Below are positions 51,089 through 61,690 of a stretch of 63,653 bases of DNA, piece by piece. The notes under the pieces are model-generated. The model was not told the origin of the DNA. It searched no databases and saw nothing but the letters and a program-made list of their open reading frames with translations. Location: the NCBI GenBank assembly GCA_009746045.1, contig RPFO01001053.1, positions 1 through 63,653 of the forward strand, written 5' to 3'. A program made the position numbers and the translations under genes. Each line of letters begins with the position of its first letter. Position 1 is the stretch's first letter. The DNA comes from Mesostigma viride. Lineage: Eukaryota > Streptophyta > Mesostigmatophyceae > Mesostigmatales > Mesostigmataceae.

Positions 51089-54000
51089 TCACACTTTCGA
51101 GGGCCTCTTCCGTAATTTCGCTTCCGCGATCTGCTGTTCCGTTTTCGAGTTCCTCCTCTTCTTATCGATCTCCTTTGCAGGCGCCCAGACTTCCACATCC
51201 TTCCAGCTCTTGCCATCCGTCAGCTTTACCACCTTCATCGCGTAGTCCAGCGGCATCCACCACAACTTGTTCTTCAACTTCCCTCCCTTCTCCCCCTCAG
51301 CGAAAAACTTAAATGCGACGTCCCTCCACTTGGTGTCGTATCCAGACACCTGCCCATAAAGCATGACGTCTTCTAGCTTGGCATACATTGGCGTAGCCGT
51401 ATCCTTGTTCCCTGCTTGCATAATGGCTAAAGTCCACCCATCACACCAAAAGGCCTCTGGTGCTCCGAACCCCATTTCCCCGTCCATAAGTCTCATTTCC
51501 AACGTGGGCTTGTCATCATCCTCATCGCCCGCCTGACTGTCTTCCGCCCCCTTAGGCTCCTCCCGTCCGGAAGTGTCAGCATGTACAGCCGCTGGTCCGA
51601 AGCCCACCGCCACATTAGCCAAGCGAAGTAACTGCTCCACATCCTCCTTACCTGCGAGCAAACCGATCATGCCATCAACGCATGACTAAAATCGAGTTAG
51701 TAGAAATCGGACTGCCAACCGTAAAAAATCAAAACACTCTACATACCAGAATTCACTCGCAGATTTTTTCTTACCCTTTTTGGCCTTTTCCTTCGACCTC
51801 TGCTCGCAGGTAGACCCCGTCTGGGGTGGGGGCAGGCGCCGGGGCGGGTTTGGCGGGCTCGGCAACCTTGGCAGTCTTCGCGGTCTTGGGTAACTTCTTG
51901 GAAGCAACGCGCTCCTTTCCCCCGTCCTCCTCCTCTCCGCCGCCATCCTCCTCCTCCTTCTCCTCCTCATCGTCCGAATCTGAAAGCACAACTGCTTTTC
52001 GACGCCGTTTCTGAGGCAGGGCAGGCTTGGGAGGCTTCCCCACCTTGGCCGATTTCTTGGAAGCAACGTGCTCCGCAGCCTTCCCACCCTTGGCGGATTT
52101 CTTGGTAGCAACGGGCTGCTCCTCCTCCTCCTCCTCCTCCTCCTCCCCCTCCTCCTCCTCAGCATCGTCGTCCTCCTCCTCCTCCTCCTCCTCAGCATCG
52201 TCGTCCGAATCAGCCACTGCCACAACTGGCTTACGAAGCTGCTTCTTCGGTACCTGAGAAATGGCCAGAGTCGGCGGGGGAACCCGAAGCTGCTTCTTCG
52301 GAACCTGAAAAACGGGCTGCGACGCGGCAGGCTTGGAAGGCCCACCTCCATCATCCTCAACAAGTGACACGACTGCCCGTCGAGTCACTTGAGAAGCGGG
52401 CTTCTTCGCCGCAGGCGGATCCGAATCACCTTCAGGCCCCGTCATCTGTTCGGCCTGCTGCGTTCTGACCTCGACGGGGGTCTCTCCGCGGTTAGACCCT
52501 CCTGCCGGACCTCCATCCCCTCCATCCCCTCCCTCCAACAACTGTTGGTCATCCCTCTCCACCACGGCGGACAATCCCCCAGCTTCGTGGGAAGCTTTTC
52601 GCTTCTTCGCCCTTCCGAGCCTAGGCCCCCCATCACCTTCCCCCTGTTCAAGCCGCTCCCACAATTCACTCCCTTTCCCGATCCTTTCCACTATCTCTTG
52701 AAACCCCTTAATCTCCATCTCGGTACCAAACACGATCACCATCGGTTCGAACCTGGAGAAAAAGTCGTGGGCGCAAGCCTTCAGCACATGATCGTACATC
52801 CCGCCCGGTAGGGGAATGTCCGAAGCTTTCGGGCAAGGACCGAACGCCCACCACCCTCTCTGAAAGTTACTCCACTTAGCACCCCAAATGTTCGCCAAGT
52901 TCAGCAGGCTCAGGCACGGAAGGGACCTGCCCAAGGGAAAGGGGCGGGCTGAAGCTGAGGCAACCTCGCCTGCCACCTGCTTGACGAGCGACTTGTCATC
53001 ATCATCACCGTCTAGTTCCTGACAGCAAAACCAGACCCGGCGACGGCCCCAGTCCACACTGCCCCACTCATACTTCACGTCCCACTCCTCCTCCTCCTTC
53101 GCCCCCTTCTCCTTCTTCGCCTCCGTCTCCTTCCCCTTTCCCTTCGCCTTCTCCAGCCCCTTCACCGGCCCCTTCATCGCCGCCTCCTTCACCCCCCCTT
53201 CGAGTAATCCAACTTTTGGAGCGTACTTCCTGAACGCTTCCGGAGCAAAAAGTGCCAAACCCACCGTCTTGTCCTCGCTCTCTTTTAGCAGAATCTCCTG
53301 AAAGTCGATCTTGCCATTACTGATATCCTTTCTCGGAATCCTCAGATGTGCGGCGTGTTTTTTGGCTTTAAGAAGGTAGGCGATGTTCCTCGTTATGATG
53401 ACGGCCACATCCCAAAATTCCCGGTATCTGGCCACAATCTCCTTCCTGCCGACCGGCCGAGCGAGAGGATGGAGATTGAAGACGAGTTCGAAAATATGAG
53501 ACGCCACAAACTCCTTGCCTTTGCGTCCTTGCATTGCGCTTCCAGCGTCTCATCCTCCTTGAATCTGGCGCAAATGGTCAGCCGCAGGCACTCCAGCACA
53601 TCCTTGGCGATCTCCACCAACTTGGTGAGCTTTTCCGGTCCAACCTGGCAGCTCATGATGCAATCGATCACGGCGTCCATCATAGGAAGGCTGGCCAAGT
53701 TCCTGAAAGAAGTCCAAGAGACCTTCTGGCCTTTCTTCTCCCCCTCTGCATTGGCGAATTTGCACCTTTGCATCATCACCTCCTCAGGCGCGGGTTTCGT
53801 TGAGGCAGGATCATCAGTCTGCTCCTGTGTCAGACGGAGAAACGTGTTGGCCAGCGTGCGACTGTAAGCGGAATGCACTGAAGCAATGCTGTGGGCCGGC
53901 TTTTTCTTTCCTTCTGCTTCCTCCTCGTGTACATCCACCGCTGCCGGCTCCACATTCCCTTCCCTTCCCCCCGCTTGCCGCATAGCCGGGAGGATGTACG

Positions 54001-54196
54001 TGAGCAGATTGGTGTAGTGGCCATCCGCAATATAGTGGCCCTTCCCACGCGTGACTTTGCCGTATAGATATAGCTTGTTGTAGTTCCACACGTCAAGCAA
54101 CGCCTGGCCCAGCGTACGATCCGCCACGGCTAAGTCCTCCGAATTCGCCCCCTTGGCGATGTCGAACAGCTTCTCCAGCTTGCCGGTCAGCACCGC
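51089..54196 (-). other. Large gene exons 8 and 9
   Basis: Exon 8 (51775-54196) starts AVLTGKLEKLFDIAKGANSE, loses frame near 53540, then stays open for 580 codons with Asp/Glu runs (52130-52210) and KKSAKGGK-like repeats. Exon 9 (51089-51651) joins in phase (GKEDVEQLLRLANVAVG) and ends RKRPSKV before a stop. Confidence 0.62.
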
Positions 54197-57100
54197 CTGC
54201 GACATCAATTAACATCGAGCGAGCAACGACAAAACTCAGTCATAAAAGGCGAGGGGTATAGCTGCGGATAGACCCTAACAAAATTCGAAAAAGAAACGGC
54301 CGACAATACGCAACGAAAATTCCAACAAAAAAAAGGAGAGGGTCTAGCTGCAGCGAGACCCTCGCAAAAAACTTGAAGCGCACACAAAAAACAACCACGA
54401 AAATTCCGAGGGTCTACCCGCAGCTAGACCCTGCCAAAATAGATAGCTTACATCTTCTTTTGCCTTAGGTAGATTTCGCAGCTCACTCCACGACGGGAGC
54501 AGGTCGCCACCCTTGAGAAGAATGACGTTCGTACCCATGTAACCACCACGGAATTTCCGCAACAGGTCCTGGAATGCGTGCTCCGCCTCCTTAGGAGTAT
54601 TTGCGAAATTGGACTCCGCCCCACCCTCGCACATCATTGCCCGAACCTCTCCCCACCCGCCATCCGGCCCCCTGAGAAACGACTTTAACCCCTTAAAGTA
54701 GTGGTTCCCATCCACCACCGCGTACCGGAGAACCAGATACGGTACCGGTACCCGTTCCTCAAAAAATTTCGGATCGTAGGACTTCATCGCAGTATTGCAC
54801 AGCAGGTTGAAAACTTGCCGACTGCCCTCGATCTCCTGAGGCAAAACTGCTTCCACCTCGTCCACCCTGGCGTAGGTACGCCACTCAAGTCCTCTCGCGA
54901 GGAAAGAGGTGGTGGACTCCGTGTTAAGCCACACGTCGACTTCAGTATCCGAAAGGGGCCGGAAGTACCTGGACCCCACATCCTCCGCGTCAATCTTGGC
55001 GCCGTGGTGATGCTTCAGCCACTTGACGAAATCCGGCATGCACAAGATTTGCTTGTCGAACAGGTCAGGTTGAGATTCGGCAAGCGCCTGGAAAGGGAAC
55101 TGCCAGACCGGGACAACAACCTTGAAGTGCAAGGCGTTGTCCCGCGCATTGAGGAGAATGCGGCCGTTCTCCTTAATGGTTTCAAGGTTTAAACGCCGCT
55201 GCCTCAAAGCCTCTGGCAAAATAAGCGCGTTGACCGTCTGGATCCGCATACTGAAACATCCGGTCTGCTAAAATCGGCCGGCCGAATCCAACGCGTTTCC
55301 CTGAGAGAATTGGCCTTCCGGATGTTCTGGTCCCTGACCTCCTTGTTCGAGTCGACCTTTTTCGAAGGCTTCCAGCTTTCAATGATAGGGTCGGTGTCCG
55401 GGTTCCCACTGCTCGTGAGCACCCCCTCCTTAAAAAGCTTGTTGAGTGACCGGAGCAGCTCAAGAAAGGGGGAGAACTCGGGCCAGTTTGGCAGGTCATC
55501 GACGTCCGCCATCCGCCTACTCGAGCAGTACTTGAGCATATCCTTCACCAGCGCGAACACGGCGTCATGACCAGGTAACTTCTTCTCCACCGTGGCGTCT
55601 TCGTCCCCCCCGTCATCCTGAAGTAAAAAATCGAAAAGGACCGCAGGATTTGCTCAAGTCAGTAATCTTTAGGCCGACCACGACATCCTGTTCAGGGACG
55701 AACAAAGTTCTGTTGGAATAATACCTTACTGACACTAAACACCAAGTCCCGCAGCCGGTCAGCGTCTACCCGCAGCGAGAGGTCTAAATTTTCACAACAA
55801 TCGTACCTGTCCAGTTTTCTGCTGCTTCTTGGCCTCCTTAGCCTTCTCCTTCTCCGCCTTCTTCGCCTCCTTCTCCGCCGCCTTCGCCTCCGCGTTCTTC
55901 TTACTGTTGGCCTTTGCCACCGCATTCAGCGCCCTTTTTCCCTCAGCGGCCCGACGACGAAAATCAGCCTTCATGAATTTCTCGATCTTGTCAACCTTTG
56001 CCTCTGAGTACTCCTTAGGCTGCCACTTGAAATTCTTGGTGGCTTTCGACTTCACCAGATTTGCAATTCATATGCCAATTCACTCTTAAAGGTAGCGTCA
56101 CCCAACACCTCCGTATCGAAATCGGCATCGACTTCCGCCTCAAGTCGTGTCAGGTACTTGCGAAACTCGGACCCCGCAGGTCCCTCCGAATCGACGCCAT
56201 CGGGCGGAGACTTAAGCATGATCAGGCCAACAGCAATAATATGATCCTTCGCAACCTTCTTGCGGGAATCCAGCTTTTCCCTTTCATGCTCAGTCAATGG
56301 AGGCTTCGCCGCCTTCCCCCCCGCAGTACCCCCAGCGACAGCCCCCGCCTGCATGACAAAAAAAAACGAACAAGAAGGGACTTGACCTCAGTTCGATTGT
56401 TGCACCATCGTCTCTCTGCGGAGATACCCCTCAGCACGAAAAAAATCACACGAACTCGCGGCGGATGAACGTACCTGCACAGCCACTTCTCCCTCAGCGT
56501 CTCCCCCATCCTCATCTCCTCCAGCGTTTTCATCCCCCCCATCCTCATCTCCTCCAGCGTTTTCTTCCTCTCCGGCAGCGCCTGCTGAGGCCAAACCCCC
56601 CGCCTGTCAACACCGAATACGACAGCTCATTGGAAATCAAAATTAGTCGACATTTGTATATTTCGCATAATGCGCTCACTAAAACTTCAGGCGAAATGCA
56701 GACATCCGGATATCGTTTAATGCTTACCATTTCCATCTCGAGTCCAGACCAAATACCAGCACTGTCAACAGCCATCGCCGCAGCCGCCCCCTGAAAAAAG
56801 ACAACAGATTGGTTGGGGGCACCGTTGAAATTAGCCGAACATGTCAGTCTCAATAAAAGGGTGAGGGTCTACCTGCAGCTAGACCCCATGTAAGATGCTC
56901 GTGGAAACTCGACGGACAAGCACCCACCTTATCAACCAAGTCTGACAAATTAGGTAAATCCTCCGATACGTCCCCTGGCATGGAGCCCCCCTGCATGATA
57001 TGACAGGACAAACCATGAAGGTTGGTCAGCATATAGAGCCCTATTCAGGGAATGGAAACAACCCAAATCGATAAACGATATCGGCAAGTTAACGTACCGA

Positions 57101-59304
57101 AACGTAGAACTTCCACCTCCTCAAAATCTTCCCCAAAGGCCATATCGGCACTTGATGGGCTCTCTCCTTTTCCAGTTGCCGCCTCAATTCCGCCTCGAAG
57201 AACAACTCGAGGGACTGCCAATGGCCTCCCGCCTCTAAATCAGACCACTCCGTGTCTGTCTTGGTTCGGATACTCTGGAGACAATCAACCAACGAGATTT
57301 GATCCAACCATTCCTGGACGACTTCCCGGTATGGCTTATATGTCTGAATAACATGGAAGTCCTCCCGGTGCCGGAAACTTTGGATCACCTGTCCAGCCCA
57401 ATCCAAAAAGAAAGCGACCGCTTCCCGCGAAAGGCTGGCGTCCGGGCTGACAAGAAAGTCAGTCCGCCACTTAACAAAAGATTGCAGTAAGTGGTCTCTT
57501 GCCATGTCCAAATGCGCGATCACTTCATGTGCGCGCTCCTCCAATCCTCCTACGTCATTCATTCTTCCCGGCACAATTACGATAAGTCACTGTTGGACGT
57601 GTCAACAAATCCTTGCCTGACAATATCAAACACTTCATCTTCCGACAGTGAAGCCCTCGAATCCGCTCTCATATCTCCAGTCATGAGTTTAAAGAGCTGA
57701 TGCAACGCAGTGGTTTTCAAGGTTTCCATATAGGAAGCCTCGATGCATGTGAAGCCAATGTGGACCTCGAACTTTTCAACCTCATCAAAGAGCGTCGACC
57801 ATATTAAAGCACGACGGGGAAAGTAACGTCCGACATCCTCCTTCAGATTAAGGATGCACGACTGCGCGATCTTCAAAACCTCATACATGTCGTCACCAAC
57901 GACCCTCTTCCCATGAATGGCTCGCTGTGTGGCTTCGAACAATGCAAGACGGCCCAGGCGGTCGTTCTTCCAAATTATGTTCTGACTGGAGGCCACGGAC
58001 GACGACACCGGACTTCTCTGCAAACGCTATCTCGGCCGAAAGAAAGCGGATCAAGCCTCTCAAGCCCTTTTCGGCTTTACGACTCACCCCAGACTCAGAC
58101 TCAGCCTGAGCCAGGTACTGTTTCAGAATGGCCAGCGTGTCGGGCTGCAGACAACAAGAGTAAAAAAAAGGCCACACATCGTCGTCGTCAACAACCTTAA
58201 CTCCTAGGTCAACGTCTCTCCGCAGCTAGACCCTTACGATCAATGTATGACATAAAATCCCACCCTTTCTACGATACACACACGCCGTTCAAGCCATCTG
58301 AAAAATGTACGTCTCACATTAATAAACATACCTGATAATCGACTGAAAATCCTTCGTGAAGAAGGGGTGGGCTCCCGTTCTCGTCCTTCTCCCCCTCAAC
58401 TGCCTTCGCAGCCTCCTCCTCCTTCCTCGCAGCCTCCTCCATCTTCCTCGCGGCCTCTTCCGCCTTCATCCTCTCCTGTCGCATCTGCAAAAAAAGAGCG
58501 GCCTCCTCCGCAAGAATTCCTTCGCTGCCGCCTCCGTCTTCTTCTTCGCCTCCTCCTTCTGCTTCGCCACCAGGATCCTGTGCTCCTTCTCCTGGGCAGC
58601 CTTTTTCTCCTTGTACTCCCTCTCCTCCTCCTCCCTCTCCGCCTTCTCCAGCCTCTCCTTCTCCTCCCTCTCCACCCTCTCCCTCTCCGCCTTCTCGATG
58701 GCCTCCCTCTCCGCCTTCTCCTTCTCCTTGTCCTTCTTGTCGAGAGCCGCGTATTCGTCAGCAAAGCTTGCGGCCATTGCTAACAAATCGGACAACCGCT
58801 TCTGACGCGACTCCCGAACCGGCGATTCCGGGTCTTCAGGCCTCCCGTTAGTCTGATCGCGCTCGTCCTCCTCAACAAGCTCACTGATAGACTTCCTCAG
58901 CTTCCTGAGCTCTTTGGTGCGGTCGTCTTCCTCTACCCACTCGGCCGCAGGCTTACGCTTAGAACTGGAATGCTTGGGGGACGGCGAGCGGGACGCAGAA
59001 GCGGGGGACTTGGGTGGCGGCGAGCGGGACTTGGGGGAAGAGAGCGGGACGGCGAGCGGGACGCAGTTGCGGGGTTCTTGGTTGACGGCGAGGGGGACTT
59101 GCGAGAAGGAGAGCGGGACGCGGTAGCGGGGGGAACTTTGGGCGGAGAGGGGGACTTGCGGTTCGGCGAACGGGTCGCAGTTGCGGGGGACTTGGGGGAC
59201 TTGCGGGGCGGCGAGCGGGACGCAGTAGCTCCGGAGATGGACTTTCGTACCAGGTATACGGTTAGGGCGCGAGAGCCGTTGAAAGTGGCTCCTCGGAACT
59301 GCAT
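51089..59304 (-). CDS. Nine-exon gene for a very large unknown protein
   Basis: Exons (transcript order): 59304-58332, 58144-57098, 56990-56928, 56790-56728, 56603-56475, 56348-55807, 55617-54452, 54196-51775, 51651-51089. Every junction is GT-AG. Summed coding length about 6.9 kb (about 2300 aa). Order: SR-like repeats (SPSRKSPSPSTKNP), a long Glu/Lys coiled coil, helical middle domains, acidic linker exons (GGDEDGGDE), a Lys-rich helix, a Trp-containing region (WWAFGPCPKASDIPLPGG), long alternating acidic and Ala/Lys tracts, and a closing domain (GAPEAFWCDGWTLAIMQAGN). I recognise no catalytic domain. About seven single-base frame changes inside exons (near 59040, 58520, 57980, 57577, 56055, 55240, 53540) mean a recent pseudogene or unpolished sequence. 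A nuclear scaffold-like role is only a guess from composition. Confidence 0.6.
54251..54432. repeat. Three palindromic repeats in intron 7
   Basis: At about 54251-54277 (degenerate), 54338-54361 and 54409-54432. The last two start AGGGTCTA and end AGACCCT, with CTGCAG or CCGCAG in the centre. Confidence 0.8.
54452..56348 (-). other. Large gene exons 6 and 7
   Basis: Exon 6 (55807-56348): helical, Lys/Ala-rich end (KEAKKAEKEKAKEAKKQQKT). Exon 7 (54452-55617): DDGGDEDATVEKKLPGHDAV start, then NALHFKVVVPVWQFPFQALA and PVPYLVLRYAVVDGNHYF. One frame change in each. Confidence 0.6.
55763..55787. repeat. Palindromic repeat in intron 6
   Basis: GCGTCTACCCGCAGCGAGAGG, a diverged member of the GGGTCT...AGACCC family. 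Confidence 0.6.
56475..56990 (-). other. Large gene exons 3-5: three short acidic exons
   Basis: 56928-56990 (GGSMPGDVSEDLPNLSDLVD), 56728-56790 (GAAAAMAVDSAGIWSGLEME) and 56475-56603 (Ala/Gly/Glu/Asp repeats with a duplicated ENAGGDEDGGDENAGGDEDG-type unit). All lengths are multiples of three, so skipping would keep frame. Confidence 0.6.
56862..56886. repeat. Palindromic repeat in intron 3
   Basis: GAGGGTCTACCTGCAGCTAG followed by ACCCC; near-perfect hairpin. Confidence 0.75.
57098..58144 (-). other. Large gene exon 2: helical domain
   Basis: PDTLAILKQYLAQAESESGV start; FEVHIGFTCIEASYMETLKT in the middle; ends RRWKFYVS before GTACGT. Two frame changes. Confidence 0.6.
58210..58233. repeat. 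Palindromic repeat in intron 1
   Basis: ACGTCTCTCCGCAGCTAGAC followed by CCTT. Confidence 0.65.
58332..59304 (-). other. Large gene exon 1: SR-like repeats and coiled coil
   Basis: Starts MQFRGATFNGSRALTVYLVR; then SP/SR repeats; then a 100-residue coiled coil (KDKEKEKAEREAIEKAER and similar); ends GFSVDYQ before GTATGT. Two frame changes inside. Confidence 0.6.
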
Positions 59305-60277
59305 GGCACTGTCTGTTCACCTGGCGCTATTTCACGGCACCATGACCCGACGGCGCTGGTGTATTATCGCAGTTATGGTGCGTACAGGTAGATCAGGTCT
59401 TATTCCCCGCCGGTTGCAAAGCCCTAGCCTTGCCGCGGTGTACACGCTTCTCCGGGAGTGTATAAAACGAAGTTACTTGTCTCGGAACCGTTACTCGTCC
59501 GTGTCCAGATTGTTAGCAGGCAAGGTTGACTTACTTTGCGTATTAAAGCACCGAACTAAGAGCTTCCTTTGTAGAGATGTTGTGCTCGACTGGCTTTAGC
59601 TAGGTTATGCGTTCCCCGGTGAAATAATTGCGGCTGTGCAGTCTGCTCAGCCAACAATTCAGAATCCGTCTGTGTCACTTTATAGAGCGGGGCTCCAGAA
59701 TGCGTTCTCGTGCCCCGCCGGACATATTTATCGGGAAGAACCCAAGCGTGGTCTTAATGCTGAAAGCGTAAAGGCGGTCCCTGCGATGGACTGGCCACCG
59801 TTACTTTTTGTGTGGAAATGCCTTTGTGCCCTCGGTCCTGAACATTGGTGGGGGAATACTAGTTACTGTACTGTTAATTTATCGGCAGTTGCGCCCGTCC
59901 GACCGTTCAAAGGCTATTGAGACGAGAAGTAACCAGTGGAAGGTCGAGAGGGCTGTCATGACAATACGGGAAGAATCGCTTGGCTGGATGACATCACTCG
60001 AGACAGTTCGCCTGCCTGCCTGCATGGCTACGGAGCTGAAACCCTTTTACGCAAGGTCGGCCAATCTCTGTCTTTTTGCGCAAAAATCAAGAGTTGATTC
60101 AACGAGTTTTGACCGTCGTCAGTTGGCGCTGGAAACTTGGTGATGCCTGACAGAATCGGAATAGAGAGACGGGAAAACATCTGTCAGCTATCAATATCAG
60201 CAAAAAACAAGTTTCACAAAATGGTGCATTCAGGCAAATCTGAGTCTCCGCCCAGTCAGGAAAAAACCGATGGTGTA
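59305..60277. other. 5' flank of the large gene
   Basis: No supported gene; short open frames only. Likely holds the promoter of the minus-strand gene. Confidence 0.45.
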
Positions 60278-60813
60278 GAGGGTCTCGCTTGAGACTCCAG
60301 ACCCTTCGTGTCGATTCTAAAGATAGCGGGTAGCGATTGTTGAGCTTTTATAATGCAAGAACTTTGGCGTCTCCGCTGCAGCGAGACCCTCACGTGCTCA
60401 AGCCAAAAACAAAATGTAATGTTTAGGGGCACAAGTGAGCGAAACTTAAGCACAACCCTGCCCTCCACACATGGCCAAATACATAAAAACAAGTATACAT
60501 GTGTTGGGGTCTCGCTGCAAGCGAGACGCCCTAACGTCAAACAAAAACAATCGAAATTCTTTTAGGGTGAGGGCGAAGAAAGCCCCCTCCCATCTTGCAA
60601 ACACTTAAAAGTCGACATTCGTAGGCGGGTCTCGCGTGGCAGCGGACCCTAACAACCGATACATAACGACAAATCATTTTAAGGGTGAGAAAAGAAAGAC
60701 CCCCCCATCATGAAAAGATGAAAATACATTCCTTGGGGTCTCGCTGCAGCTGAAGACCCTTCGTCAATAACAAAGAACAAAATTCCGAGGGTCTACCCGC
60801 AGCGAGACCCTTA
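60278..60813. repeat. Six further palindromes with ~115-bp tandem context
   Basis: At 60278-60307, 60367-60393, 60504-60531, 60625-60651, 60734-60762 and 60786-60813; most read GGGTCTCGCTGCAGCGAGAC-like. Between them GGGTGAGGGCGAAGAAAG and GGGTGAGAAAAGAAAG recur, showing a loose tandem unit. Confidence 0.8.
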
Positions 60814-60839
60814 CCGACCACGTATAAATACAATGTGGG

Positions 60840-61690
60840 CAACGCGATTTTGGGGGGAAGCTACGTATAATTACATGTCGCAGGGGTGGGGGGAATGCTA
60901 TGTATAAAGGTTCTCTTTTGATAAATGCATGTGGGGGGTGCTGGCATTAATATAATATAAAGTGGGGGTGATGGCAATGAATAAATACAATGTCGGGGGC
61001 GGTAGCTCCATGAATAAAAGAATGTAGTGGGGAAGGCAACACTGTAATTGTAGAATGGCTAACAAGCGCCTGCAGATGAATAAATGAATGTGTCGGGGGT
61101 GGTTGCTGGCCCGATTCTAATAAATTAAATGTGAGGGGCCCCGGTGGAGTGGGCTGATATGTAATCTCAACTCAAAATGTTGGGGGCTGTCTATGGTAAT
61201 AAAAGAATAGGTGGGCGGATGTGATGCCATTTGAATAAAATTATAATGGTTTGTGCGGGTGCTGCACTTAATGCATTAAATGTGGGGGGTGATTGCGCGA
61301 CATGAATAAATAAATTGTGGGGGGGCGTAGCTGCCCCATGAATAAAAGAATGTGGGGGGTGAGTGGCAAATATGAATAAATAAATTGTGGGGGTGCTGCC
61401 TGAATAAAAGAACTGTGCTGGCTTTGATGGCCATGATAAGTATGATATGTTGGGGGGTAGTCTGGGATTAAATCGTTAAAATGTGGTGGTGGTCGGTAGG
61501 TGATGCATTTGGACACTAAATTAATTGGGGGCGAGTGCTGCCATGAATAAAAGACTAATGTGGGAGACTGTGAGTGGCTAGGATAGGCATGAACTACAGT
61601 GATGAATGTTGAGGGATGGTGCATGGGCGCATTAATAATATAAATCTGGGGGGGTGGGATGTGGCATGAATAAGTAAATGATACGTAGCT
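60840..61690 (+). repeat. Degenerate satellite, orientation 1
   Basis: Irregular units of about 25-35 bp built on TGTGGGGGGTG(C/A)(T/G)G followed by ATGAATAAATAAA. G runs vary from four to seven. Confidence 0.75.
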
